A DNA stretch of 64,000 nt from Curvibacter sp. Its GTDB lineage: Bacteria > Pseudomonadota > Gammaproteobacteria > Burkholderiales > Burkholderiaceae_C. The notes beneath the pieces are model-generated. The model was not told where the DNA came from, did no database searches, and was given only the letters and a program-made list of their open reading frames with translations. The stretch is from the NCBI GenBank assembly GCA_020621965.1, contig JAHRYV010000006.1, forward strand, positions 1-64,000. The letters are read 5' to 3'. Every line of letters starts with the position of its first letter. Position 1 is the first letter of the stretch. A program made the translations under genes and the position numbers. Positions 39,880 through 48,129 of this stretch are shown here, piece by piece.

Positions 39880-39893
39880 TTGACACAGGTCAA
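39880..39893 (-). promoter_or_regulatory. FNR-type box upstream of DksA-like gene
   Basis: TTGAC-ACAG-GTCAA is a perfect inverted repeat matching the FNR/ANR pattern TTGAY-N4-RTCAA. On the minus strand a CATGAT -10 element at 39857-39852 places the predicted start at 39845 and the box centre at -41.5. That is the class II activator position for the DksA-like gene and its downstream partner. Confidence 0.65.
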
Positions 39894-39938
39894 GACCGAA
39901 GCCGTGCCGCTGCGCGCTCGCCGGTTCATAATGAACAC

Positions 39939-40292
39939 ATGCAGACCCTGCGCCGTGCCCATCTCCTCGCCCGCTTCGTGCTGGTGTGGTTTGCCTTGGC
40001 GCTGGGCGCGGCGATCGCGTCGCCGCTGGTCAAGCCGCAGGCCATGGAGCTGGTCTGCTCGACCGCGGGCGTGGTCAAGCTGGTCCACACCGGCGATGAC
40101 GGCAACGCGCCCGCCGGCCATCTGCTGGACTGCCCGCTGTGCCTGACGGGCAGCGCGCCGCCGCCCTCGCTGCAGCTGGCGCTGTCGCAGCCGCCCGTGC
40201 TGCCGCCGGTGCTGGTGCCGCATGAGCGGGCACCTCTTGCCGGCCACAGCGCCGCACCGCCGCCCTCGCGCGGCCCGCCTCTCTTCGCCTGA
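39939..40292 (+). CDS. DUF2946-type membrane protein, first copy
   Basis: A 117-residue protein with one N-terminal hydrophobic segment (LLARFVLVWFALALGAAIASPL) and the family core MELVCSTAGVVKLVHTGDDG followed by LLDCPLCLTG. The CPLC pair is a likely metal-binding site. The C-terminus is Pro-rich. DUF2946 genes cluster with copper genes in many proteobacteria; here the gene precedes a PCuAC chaperone. A CATAAT element lies close before the ATG. Confidence 0.83.
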   Translation: MQTLRRAHLLARFVLVWFALALGAAIASPLVKPQAMELVCSTAGVVKLVHTGDDGNAPAGHLLDCPLCLTGSAPPPSLQLALSQPPVLPPVLVPHERAPLAGHSAAPPPSRGPPLFA

Positions 40293-40461
40293 AGCCCGTC
40301 CGTGGTCGTCCGTGCCGGACGGCGTGCGGCAGGGCGAGTCGCGCGCGGACCCGCGGGTCCGGCGCGTTCCCACCCGTTTTTCCGTAACTGTCCCTGTGCG
40401 CTAGACCGATTCCGCGGCGCGCGCACGAATCCAGCCCAGCGTTTTTTACCAAGGAGTCATC

Positions 40462-40932
40462 ATGAAACGTTACACCCTCACTCTTGCCGCGCTGCTCATG
40501 GCCGTCGCGGCCCAGGCCCAGGTCAGCGTCAAGGACGCCTGGGTGCGCGCCACCGTGCCGCACCAGAAGGCCACCGGCGCCTTCATGCAACTCACCGCAG
40601 CCAGCGACGCCAAGCTGGTCGAAGTGCGCTCGTCCGCGGCCGGCATCGTCGAGATCCACGAGATGGCCCTGGTCAAGGACGTCATGAAGATGCGCGCCGT
40701 CGACGTGCTGGTGCTGCCGGCGGGCAAGACGGTGGAACTCAAGCCGGGGGGCTACCACGTCATGCTCATGGACCTCAAGGGCCAGATGAAGGACGGCGAC
40801 ACGGTGGCGCTGACGCTGGTGGTCGAGGGCAGTGACGGCAAGCGCCAGAACGTCGAAGTCCAGGCGCCCGTGCGGCCCCTGAACGCTGCCGCCCCGGGCG
40901 CCATGGGGCACGGCCAAGGCATGAAACGCTGA
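40462..40932 (+). CDS. Periplasmic copper chaperone PCu(A)C
   Basis: A 156-residue exported protein with signal peptide ending AAQAQ. The PCuAC copper site is present: the GAFMQLTAASDAKLV segment, EIHEMALVKDVMKMR, and GGYHVMLMDL give the conserved His and Met ligands (H-x-M ... H-M-x-M). The C-terminus has an extra His/Met-bearing tail (MGHGQGMKR). PCuAC carries Cu(I) to cytochrome oxidases in the periplasm. AAGGAG precedes ATG. It lies between two DUF2946 genes. Confidence 0.93.
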   Translation: MKRYTLTLAALLMAVAAQAQVSVKDAWVRATVPHQKATGAFMQLTAASDAKLVEVRSSAAGIVEIHEMALVKDVMKMRAVDVLVLPAGKTVELKPGGYHVMLMDLKGQMKDGDTVALTLVVEGSDGKRQNVEVQAPVRPLNAAAPGAMGHGQGMKR

Positions 40933-40960
40933 GCCTGGTCGCTAGTCACGGGTTCATCTG

Positions 40961-41383
40961 ATGCTGCACGCGCGCGCCCGCCGCCTCACCGCCTGGATCG
41001 CCCTGGCGGCGATGCTGCTGGCTGCGCTCGCACCCACGGTCTCGCATGCGCTGGCACGCGCCCCGCAGCTGGCGCCGGCGCTGCAGGATCTGTGCACGGT
41101 CGGTGGTGCGCGCCTGCTGGTGATCGTGCCCGACCCCGCCTCCGAGGCTGCCCCGGGCGCAGCTCTCGCGCCGGAGGCCTCCGACGAGGCGCCGTCCGCC
41201 CTCGTTCTGATCCATTGCCCGTTTTGCCTGCTCGTCGCTGATCGGCTGGGGCCGCCACCCGCTGTTTCTTTGCACTTCTTCACCGCGGAATCCGGTTTGG
41301 CCCGGCCGGACGCGCAGGCATCTTCTTTTCTTTCCGCGCCACGACTGCTGGCCTGGCCGCGCGGGCCGCCGCCGCTTTCCTGA
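40961..41383 (+). CDS. DUF2946-type membrane protein, second copy
   Basis: A 140-residue protein with an N-terminal helix (LTAWIALAAMLLAALAPTVS), a LCTVGGARLLVIVPD segment and the HCPFCLLVADRLGPPP motif. It shares the family pattern with the gene at 39939, but the two are not near-identical, so the duplication is old. The HCPFC motif could bind copper. It is 28 bases after the PCuAC gene and 75 before the TonB receptor. Confidence 0.83.
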   Translation: MLHARARRLTAWIALAAMLLAALAPTVSHALARAPQLAPALQDLCTVGGARLLVIVPDPASEAAPGAALAPEASDEAPSALVLIHCPFCLLVADRLGPPPAVSLHFFTAESGLARPDAQASSFLSAPRLLAWPRGPPPLS

Positions 41384-41409
41384 AGCCTGCAAGCGACAAC
41401 GCCCTGCGC

Positions 41410-41424
41410 CATCGGATCCCGATG
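41410..41424. promoter_or_regulatory. Inverted repeat before the TonB receptor
   Basis: CATCGG-ATC-CCGATG is a perfect 6-bp inverted repeat 34 bases before the receptor start codon. It may be an operator or a message hairpin. Confidence 0.4.
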
Positions 41425-41458
41425 CCGGGCGGGTATCCCTTCCTTCCGGAGAGCATTC

Positions 41459-43600
41459 ATGCGGAACCTACATCTGGCCCTGGCTTCGGCCCTGGCCTTG
41501 CCCTGCGCCTTCCCCGCGAGCGCGCAAGCCCCCGATGCGCCCGCCGGCGCCCCCGCCGAAGCGCCGGCGCTGAACGTGGTGACCGTGACCACCACGCGCG
41601 AGCAGATGCCGCTGCGCGAGACCGCCGCCGCCATCGGCGTCATTCCGGCATCGGCCATCCGGGCCACCGGCCCCATGCACCCGCAGCAGATCCTGGGCCA
41701 GGTGCCCGGCGTGGCCATCAACGTCACCAACGGCGAGGGCCACACCACCGCCATCCGCCAGCCCTTCAGCACGGCGCCCATGTATCTCTACCTGGAGGAC
41801 GGCATCCCCATCCGCGCCACCGGCTTCTTCAACCACAACGCGCTGTACGAGGTGAACCTGCCGCAGGCCGGCAGCATCGAGGTGGTCAAGGGCCCGGGCT
41901 CGGCACTGTATGGCTCGGACGCCATCGGCGGCACCGTCAACGTGCTCACGCGCGCGCCGGCCGCCGCGCCGGGGCTGGAGCTCGGCGCCGAGGCCGGCAG
42001 CTTCGGCTGGCGGCGCCTGCTGCTCGACGGCACCGGCGCCACCGGTGCGGATGGCGCCGCCCGCGCGGCCCTGAACCTCACGCACAGCGACGGCTGGCGC
42101 GACCGCACGGCCTATGACCGCCAGAGCCTGAACCTGCGCCAGGACCAGGCGCTGGGCGAGGGCGGCCTGCTCAAGACCATCGTGGGCGCCACCCACATCG
42201 ACCAGCAGACCGGTGCCAGCAGCGCACTGACCTGGGACGACTACCTGAACAACCCGACGAAGAACAACCACGCGATCGCCTGGCGCAAGGTCGACGCGCT
42301 GCGCGTCTCCACCCAGTACGAGCGCGACCTGGGCGATGCCCTGCTGGGCATCACGCCTTACCTGCGCAGCAATGCCATGGACCTCAACGGCTCCTACAAC
42401 CTGAGCTCCGACCCGCGCATCGAGAAGACCCAGGTGGCCTCGCTGGGCGTGCTGGGCAAATGGCGCCAGGACTACGGCGGCGCCCTCAAGCCGCGCCTGA
42501 TCCTCGGCCTGGACCTGGAGCACAGCCCCGGCACCCGCACCGAAGACAGCCTGAATCTGACCTCCACCGGCAGCGGCGCCGACCGCAACTACACCGGCTA
42601 TACGGTGGGCAACCGCATCTACGACTACGAGGTGCGCTACCGCAGCGCCTCGGCCTACGCCCAGGGCGAGCTCGCGCCGACGCCCAGCCTGCGCCTGAGC
42701 GCCGGCCTGCGCTTCGACAGCATGGGCTACGCCATGAGCAACCGCATCGATGCGACCACCACCACGGCCGGCACGCGCATCTATGCGCAGACGCCGTCCG
42801 CCGCCACCGACTACACGCACTGGAGCCCCAAGCTCGGCGCCACGCTGGCGCTGAGTCCGGCCAGCAGCCTGTACGCCGCCTACAGCCACGGCTTTCGCGC
42901 CCCGGCGGAAAGCCAGCTGTTTCGCGCCGGCAGCGGTGCCACCGTGGCCGAGGCGCAGAGCAAGGCCGAGCTGGCGCTGGCGCTCAAGCCGGTCAAGGCC
43001 GACCAGGTCGAGCTCGGCTGGCGCGGTGATGCCGCTGGCTGGCGTTATGACCTGGCGGCCTACCGGCTGGTCAAGCGCGACGACCTCGTCTCGCAACGCG
43101 ACCCGCTCACCAACGTCAGCACCAGCGTCAACGCCGGCCAGACCGAGCACAGCGGCGTCGAGCTGGGCCTGGGCAAGGCCTTGGACCGGCAGTGGCGCGT
43201 GGACACGGCCCTGTCCTACGCCGTGCACCGCTACGTCGACTGGGTGACCGCCGGCGCCAACTACTCGGGCAAGGAGATGGAGGCCGCGCCGCGCGTGCTG
43301 GCCAGCACCCGCCTGGCCTGGACGCCGCGCGCGGGCACCAGTGCCCAGTTGGAGTGGGTGCGCCTGGGTGACTACTGGCTTGAAGCGAGCAACTCCGACG
43401 CCTACGGCAAGTACGCCGGGCACGACGTGTTCAACCTGCGCCTCAGCCACGCCGTCACGCCGGCGGCGCGCCTGTACGCGCGCCTGATGAACCTGGCCGA
43501 CCGCCGTTATGCCGACAGCGCCTCGGTCTCCTCGGGCACGCCGGTCTACGCGCCGGCGCTGCCGCGTGCGCTCTACGTCGGCGTGGAGGTCACGCTGTGA
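41459..43600 (+). CDS. TonB-dependent outer-membrane receptor, probably copper-linked
   Basis: A 713-residue protein with signal peptide (ending ASAQA). The plug domain has VVTVTTTREQMPLRETAAAIGVIP, VPGVAINVTNGEGHTTAIRQ, LYLEDGIPIRATGFFNHNAL and VKGPGSALYGSDAIGGTVNV. The barrel follows, ending in a typical strand with Leu as last residue. The substrate cannot be read directly; the surrounding PCuAC, DUF2946 and CECC proteins favour copper or a copper complex. Its stop overlaps the start of the next gene (GTGA). Confidence 0.92.
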   Translation: MRNLHLALASALALPCAFPASAQAPDAPAGAPAEAPALNVVTVTTTREQMPLRETAAAIGVIPASAIRATGPMHPQQILGQVPGVAINVTNGEGHTTAIRQPFSTAPMYLYLEDGIPIRATGFFNHNALYEVNLPQAGSIEVVKGPGSALYGSDAIGGTVNVLTRAPAAAPGLELGAEAGSFGWRRLLLDGTGATGADGAARAALNLTHSDGWRDRTAYDRQSLNLRQDQALGEGGLLKTIVGATHIDQQTGASSALTWDDYLNNPTKNNHAIAWRKVDALRVSTQYERDLGDALLGITPYLRSNAMDLNGSYNLSSDPRIEKTQVASLGVLGKWRQDYGGALKPRLILGLDLEHSPGTRTEDSLNLTSTGSGADRNYTGYTVGNRIYDYEVRYRSASAYAQGELAPTPSLRLSAGLRFDSMGYAMSNRIDATTTTAGTRIYAQTPSAATDYTHWSPKLGATLALSPASSLYAAYSHGFRAPAESQLFRAGSGATVAEAQSKAELALALKPVKADQVELGWRGDAAGWRYDLAAYRLVKRDDLVSQRDPLTNVSTSVNAGQTEHSGVELGLGKALDRQWRVDTALSYAVHRYVDWVTAGANYSGKEMEAAPRVLASTRLAWTPRAGTSAQLEWVRLGDYWLEASNSDAYGKYAGHDVFNLRLSHAVTPAARLYARLMNLADRRYADSASVSSGTPVYAPALPRALYVGVEVTL

Positions 43601-44796
43601 GGCGGCACGCCGCCGGCCTGCTGCTCGGGCTCGCGCTGGCCGGCGCGGCCGGGGCCCAGGGCCATGCGGCGCACGGCGCGCCGCGCGCCGCGCGCCCGCA
43701 GCTGGGCAGCAGCGTGGCCTTCGCCCCCGACGGTCGCCTGTGGCTGGTGGGGGTGGACGCGCAGGGGCAGCTCTTTGTGCAGACCGCGCCCGCGCCGGCG
43801 CTGCAGTCGTGGAGCGCGCCGCGCCGGCTCGACACCGCGGGCGACGTCGTCGCCGCCGACGGCGAGAACCGGCCCAAGCTGGCCTTCGGGCCGCAGGGGC
43901 AGGTGGTCGTGAGCTACACGCAGCCGCGCGCGCGGCCCTACACCGGCTGGATCCGGCTGCTGCGCTCGACCGACGGTGGGCAGACCTTTGCCGCGCCGCA
44001 CACCGTGCACGCCGACCGGCAGGAGATCACGCACCGCTTCGAGTCCATCGCCTTCGACGGCCAGGGTGTGCTGCACACCGTATGGATCGACAAGCGCGAC
44101 CTGGAATCGGCGCCCCGGGTCGAGCGCAAATCGAGCTACCGCGGCGCGGCGATCTACCGCAACGAGTCGCGCGACGGCGGCCTCACCTTCGGGCCCGACC
44201 ACAAGCTGGCCGACCACAGCTGCGAGTGCTGCCGTATCGCGCTGGCGCGCGGCGACGACGGCCGGCTGCGGGCGATGTGGCGCCATGTGTACGAACCCAA
44301 TGTGCGTGACCACGCCCTGGCCGTGCTCGGTACGCACGCCGCCCCGGTGCGCGCCACCTACGACGGCTGGCAGGTCGACGGCTGCCCGCACCACGGGCCG
44401 GGCCTGGCGCCCGCGCACGACGGCGGCTGGCACACGGTCTGGTTCGGCATCCGCCGCAGCGGTGACGAGGACGTGGCGGCCGTGCGCTACGCGCGCCTGG
44501 ATGCGGACGGCAGCCCCCGCGCGCCGAGCGTGCGGGTTCTGCCCGACGAGGCGGCCGAGCACGCCGACGTGCTGGCCGACGGCCTGCGCGTGGCCGTGGT
44601 CTGGCGCAGCGTCGCGGGCGCGCGCAGCACCCTCAAGGCCTGGCTGTCGGCCGACGGCGGCCAGACGTTCACGCTGCGCGAACTGGCGCAGCTCAGCGGC
44701 GACAACGACCACCCGCGCCTGGCGCAGCACGCCGGGCGCATGGTGGTCGTGTGGCGCAACCCCCAGGAGGTACAAGTCCATGAACTCCGTTTTTGA
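43597..44796 (+). CDS. Exported beta-propeller (sialidase-like) protein with CECC motif
   Basis: A 399-residue exported protein (signal peptide LLLGLALAGAAGAQG). It contains Asp-box repeats typical of sialidase-like six-bladed propellers: STDGGQTF, SRDGGLTF and SADGGQTF. Sialidase catalytic residues are not evident, so it is probably not a glycosidase. The motif HSCECCRIAL and a His-rich CPHHGPGLAPAHDGG stretch could bind a metal such as copper. Start is GTG 43597, coupled to the receptor stop. It overlaps the next gene by 17 bases. Confidence 0.8.
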   Translation: MRRHAAGLLLGLALAGAAGAQGHAAHGAPRAARPQLGSSVAFAPDGRLWLVGVDAQGQLFVQTAPAPALQSWSAPRRLDTAGDVVAADGENRPKLAFGPQGQVVVSYTQPRARPYTGWIRLLRSTDGGQTFAAPHTVHADRQEITHRFESIAFDGQGVLHTVWIDKRDLESAPRVERKSSYRGAAIYRNESRDGGLTFGPDHKLADHSCECCRIALARGDDGRLRAMWRHVYEPNVRDHALAVLGTHAAPVRATYDGWQVDGCPHHGPGLAPAHDGGWHTVWFGIRRSGDEDVAAVRYARLDADGSPRAPSVRVLPDEAAEHADVLADGLRVAVVWRSVAGARSTLKAWLSADGGQTFTLRELAQLSGDNDHPRLAQHAGRMVVVWRNPQEVQVHELRF

Positions 44797-45280
44797 GCTG
44801 CGCCGCCGGCGCCTGCTGAGCGCGGCCCTGGCGCTGCCGGCGCTCGGCCTGCCCCTGGGCGCCGCCGCCCAGCGCCCAGGGCGCGACAGCGTCGTGCTCG
44901 ACTTCGACGCGGCCACCTGGTCCCGCCTGCTGCGCGAGGGCCCGCGGCCGGCCGCCTACGTCTTCACCACCACCTGGTGCAGCACCTGCCCGGCGGTGTT
45001 CGAACAGCTGCACGCCCGCATCAGTGCGGCGCGCCAGCGCGTCGAACTGGCCGCCGTGGTGATGGACGAGCAGGGCGAGCGGGCCCTGATGCACGCGCAC
45101 CACTACCGCGGCGCCACCCGCCTGTACGCCTTCAACGGCTTCGAGCCGGAGATCCGCCACGCGGTCGATCCCAAGTGGCGCAACATCACGCCCTATGTGG
45201 CCCTGTTGGGGCGTCAGGGCTCGGACCAGCGTGTCATCGGCCCGCCCGACGCAAGCAGGCTGCGCGCCTGGCTGGCCTAA
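44780..45280 (+). CDS. Exported thioredoxin-like protein
   Basis: A 166-residue protein with a Tat-like signal (RRRRLLSAALALPALGLPLGAAAQ) and a thioredoxin fold with active site TWCSTCPA (CxxC). It contains AAVVMDEQGERALMHAHHYRGATRLYAF. It is the last gene of the proposed copper operon; such redoxins often reduce metal-site cysteines or copper. ATG follows AGGAGG inside the preceding gene. It is convergent with, and overlaps by four bases, the GntR gene. Confidence 0.83.
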   Translation: MNSVFELRRRRLLSAALALPALGLPLGAAAQRPGRDSVVLDFDAATWSRLLREGPRPAAYVFTTTWCSTCPAVFEQLHARISAARQRVELAAVVMDEQGERALMHAHHYRGATRLYAFNGFEPEIRHAVDPKWRNITPYVALLGRQGSDQRVIGPPDASRLRAWLA

Positions 45281-45951
45281 AGTCCCAGCAGATTGCGCTG
45301 CACGTGTTGCAGGTGCGCGCGTGTGTGCGCCAGCGCGTTGCCCAGGTCGCGCTCGCGCAGCGCGGCCACCAGGGCGCGGTGCTCGCGCTGGTAAGCGTCG
45401 CGTCGCTCGGGCGTGACGCTCTTGCGCTTGAGCATGCCCCACTCGCCCTGGGTGCGCGCCTGGTTCATGAGGTGGAACACCTGGCGCACGAAGCCGTTGT
45501 GCGCGGCCTCGGCAATCACCTCGTGCAGCAGGCCGTCCCAGTGCTCGAACTCGTCCAGGGTGCTGGCGGCCTCGGCGCGCTCGCAGCACTGGCTCATGCG
45601 CGCGAAATCGGCCGGCGTGGCGTTGCGGATCACCATCTCCACGATGGCAGGCTCCAGCGCCATGCGCGCCTCCATCAGCTCGGCCGGGCTGACGGCCGTC
45701 GCCGCGGCGGCAGCCGGCTCCAGCGCTGGCAGCAGGGTCGCGATGCGCTCGCTCACATAGGTGCCGCTGCCCACCGTCTGCGTGATCAGGCCGGCGTCCT
45801 TGAGCTGGCCCAGCACCCGCCGCACGGCCGAGCGGCCCAGGCCGTACTCGGTGCACAGCGCGCGCTCGGTCGGGATGCGATGGCCGGCACGCCAGCGGCC
45901 GGACTTCAGCATGTCGAGCAGGGTTTCGCGCAGCAGGGCAGTGGGGTCCAT
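45277..45951 (-). CDS. GntR/FadR-family transcriptional regulator
   Basis: A 224-residue regulator: N-terminal winged helix (LLRETLLDMLKSGRWRAGHRIPTERALCTEYG, RSAVRRVLGQLKDAGLI) and a C-terminal FCD helical effector domain with the metal-site His residues (HWDGLLHEVIAEAAHN; HRALVAAL). It faces away from a FAH-family gene, with paired repeats between them, and probably regulates it. Confidence 0.92.
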   Translation of the reverse strand: MDPTALLRETLLDMLKSGRWRAGHRIPTERALCTEYGLGRSAVRRVLGQLKDAGLITQTVGSGTYVSERIATLLPALEPAAAAATAVSPAELMEARMALEPAIVEMVIRNATPADFARMSQCCERAEAASTLDEFEHWDGLLHEVIAEAAHNGFVRQVFHLMNQARTQGEWGMLKRKSVTPERRDAYQREHRALVAALRERDLGNALAHTRAHLQHVQRNLLGL

Positions 45952-45996
45952 GGTCGGGGGTGGGGCGGGTGGTTGGACGGGATGATAACAAACCGG

Positions 45997-46101
45997 CAAC
46001 CAAATCGAACCAATGAATCGGTGGACTACGTGGTTTCCACCGATTCCAGAGGGCGGCAGGCCTTCTATAATTTTCACCAAGATCAACCAATCGCAACCAA
46101 T
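45997..46101. promoter_or_regulatory. Composite operator and promoter between GntR and FAH genes
   Basis: Two 18-bp copies of the form CAACCAA-N5-ACCAAT (45997-46014 and 46084-46101, 14/18 identical) flank the region. Each copy contains two ACCAA units spaced one DNA turn apart. Between them lies an inverted repeat AATCGGTGG/CCACCGATT (46016-46024, 46037-46045) and a TATAAT (46066-46071) for the plus-strand gene. Confidence 0.6.
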
Positions 46102-46132
46102 ACCCGGTTGCCCTCATTCCGCAGGAGTCCGC

Positions 46133-47014
46133 ATGAAGATCGCACGTGTGCAAAAAGACGGCCAGATCCACCTGGCCCTGGTCGACGAGGCCAAACAGGA
46201 AGTCGCCCTGGTCGGCGGCCCGCTGGCCCAGCATCCCAACCCGGTCCTCAACGTCATCCAGCTTGGCGTGGCTGCGGCCCAGCTGCAGGCCGCCGTGACG
46301 GCGCGCGTGCCCATGGCCCAGGTCAAGTTCATGGCGCCGCTCTCGGCCTTCCTGCGCAACCCCTTCGCCGTGGGCAAGAACTACCACGAGCACGCCATGG
46401 AGTTCGACAAGAGCGGCTTCAACGCCACCACCGGCGGCGCCTCGGCCATCCCCGCGTACCCGCAGATCTTCACCAAGGCCACGCTCACGCTCAACGGCCC
46501 CACCGACCCGATCCAGTTCAACCCGAAGCACACCCAGTCGGTGGACTACGAGGGCGAGATCGGCGTGGTCATCGGCACCACCTGCCGCAACGTCAAGAAG
46601 GCCGACGCCATGAAGCAGGTCTGGGGTTTTGTCGCCACCAACGACGTCACTGCGCGCGACCTGCAGAAGAACCACGCCCAGTGGTTCCTGGGCAAGTCGC
46701 TCGACGGCTTCTGCCCCATCGGTCCCTGGATCACCACCACCGACGAAGCTCCCACCGACATGCGCATGCAGACCTGGGTCAACGGCGAGCAGCGCCAGAA
46801 CGCCCACATCTCGCAGCTGATCTTCGACGTGCCCACCCTGATCGAGCAGATGAGTGCCGCCATGACCCTGCTGCCCGGCGACATCATCCTCACCGGCACC
46901 TCGGTGGGCGTGGGCATCGGCTTCAACCCGCCGAAGTTCCTCAAGCACGGCGACGTGGTGCGCGTGGCCATCAGCGGCCTGGGCGAGCTGAACAACCCCG
47001 TGCAAGAAATCTGA
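46133..47014 (+). CDS. Fumarylacetoacetate hydrolase-family enzyme, second type
   Basis: A 293-residue FAH-fold protein. Metal-site and substrate residues lie in FAVGKNYHEHAMEF, DYEGEIGVVIG, FVATNDVTARDLQ, FLGKSLDGFCPIGPWI and LTGTSVGVGIGF. This subtype includes 2-keto-4-pentenoate hydratase/2-oxohepta-3-ene-dioate isomerase and acylpyruvases. It follows GCAGGAG and precedes a Bug receptor by 42 bases, suggesting a small catabolic operon under the GntR regulator. The substrate is unknown. Confidence 0.9.
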   Translation: MKIARVQKDGQIHLALVDEAKQEVALVGGPLAQHPNPVLNVIQLGVAAAQLQAAVTARVPMAQVKFMAPLSAFLRNPFAVGKNYHEHAMEFDKSGFNATTGGASAIPAYPQIFTKATLTLNGPTDPIQFNPKHTQSVDYEGEIGVVIGTTCRNVKKADAMKQVWGFVATNDVTARDLQKNHAQWFLGKSLDGFCPIGPWITTTDEAPTDMRMQTWVNGEQRQNAHISQLIFDVPTLIEQMSAAMTLLPGDIILTGTSVGVGIGFNPPKFLKHGDVVRVAISGLGELNNPVQEI

Positions 47015-47056
47015 TTTCCTTCGGCCGCGACAACCATCCACAACGAGGAGACAACC

Positions 47057-48034
47057 ATGACCCAACGCCGTGAATTCCTGCAACTGAGTGCGGCCGCCCT
47101 GGCCGCCGCCGGCCTGCCGGCCCTCGCGCAGGACGCCTACCCCAGCAAACCCCTCACCATGCTCGTGCCCTTCCCGCCCGGCGGCGTGGCCGACACCGTG
47201 GGCCGCCCGGTGGCCGAGGCCATGGGCCGCGCGCTGGGCCAGTCGGTGGTGGTGGAGAACAAGGGCGGTGCCGGCGGCGGCATCGGCATGGCGCAAGTGG
47301 CCAAGTCGCGCGCCGACGGCTACAGCCTGCTGATGGCGCTGTCCTCCATCGTCGTGCTGCCCGAGGCCGACAAGGTTCTCAAGCGCAACCCGCTGTTCAC
47401 GCTCGACCAGCTCAAGCCCGTGGCGCGTTTCACCGCCGACCCGACCGCGCTGGTGGTGCGCGCCGACAGCCCGTGGAAGACCTACCAGGACTTCATCAAG
47501 CACGTGAAGGCCCGGCCCGGCGTGGTGAGCTTCGGCTCCTCCGGCAACTACGGCACCATGCACGTGCCCATGGAGCAGCTCAAGGTCGCCACCGGCACCT
47601 ACATGCTGCACGTGCCCTATACCGGCGCCGGCCCGGCCGTGCTGGCCCTGCTGGCCGGCCAGATCGACGCGCTGTCCACCGGGCCGTCGAGCGTGATGCA
47701 GCACGTGCGCGCCGGCAAGCTGCGGGTGCTGGCGCACTGGGGCGAGGGCCGCCTGGCCGCGCTGCCCGAGGTGCCGAGCCTGAAGGAGCTGGGTGTGCCG
47801 GTCAGCTACTCGCAGTGGTCGGGCCTGTTCGTGCCGGCGGCCACGCCTGAGCCCGTGGTGACCAAGCTGCGCCAGGCCGCCAAGGCCGCGAGTGAAGATG
47901 CCCGTGCCCGCCAGTCGCTGGCCGCCGCCGGCACCGCCTTCATGTACCAGGACGCGCCCGAGTTCGAGCGCTTCGTGCAGGCCGACGCCCGCAACATGGC
48001 GGCCCTGGTGCAGCGCATCGGCCGCATCGACTAA
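47057..48034 (+). CDS. Bug/TctC-family receptor with Tat-like signal
   Basis: A 325-residue exported receptor. Signal MTQRREFLQLSAAALAAAGLPALAQ has the twin-arginine pattern RREFLQ. The Bug fold is shown by TMLVPFPPGGVADTVGRP, VVVENKGGAGGGIGMAQVAK and GSSGNYGTMHVPMEQLK. It probably binds a carboxylate that feeds the FAH-type enzyme encoded just upstream. No membrane partners are in the window. Confidence 0.93.
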   Translation: MTQRREFLQLSAAALAAAGLPALAQDAYPSKPLTMLVPFPPGGVADTVGRPVAEAMGRALGQSVVVENKGGAGGGIGMAQVAKSRADGYSLLMALSSIVVLPEADKVLKRNPLFTLDQLKPVARFTADPTALVVRADSPWKTYQDFIKHVKARPGVVSFGSSGNYGTMHVPMEQLKVATGTYMLHVPYTGAGPAVLALLAGQIDALSTGPSSVMQHVRAGKLRVLAHWGEGRLAALPEVPSLKELGVPVSYSQWSGLFVPAATPEPVVTKLRQAAKAASEDARARQSLAAAGTAFMYQDAPEFERFVQADARNMAALVQRIGRID

Positions 48035-48129
48035 GGCCCGCGGTCCGCTGCGTTCAGGCGCGCCTTGCGGTAAGCTGCGTCCACCGGAGCCGGTACGCGG
48101 CTTCGGCAGCAACCGCAGCAGGAGCGCCC

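Noticed and set aside
40347-40360. 14-bp palindrome GGACCCGCGGGTCC after the first DUF2946 gene
   Set aside because: No loop and no T-run directly after it; in a high-GC gap this is weak evidence for a terminator or operator.
44693-48112. Very long open frame on the minus strand (over 1100 codons)
   Set aside because: It runs antisense across six well-supported genes and is an artefact of high GC; only the GntR gene in another frame is real here.
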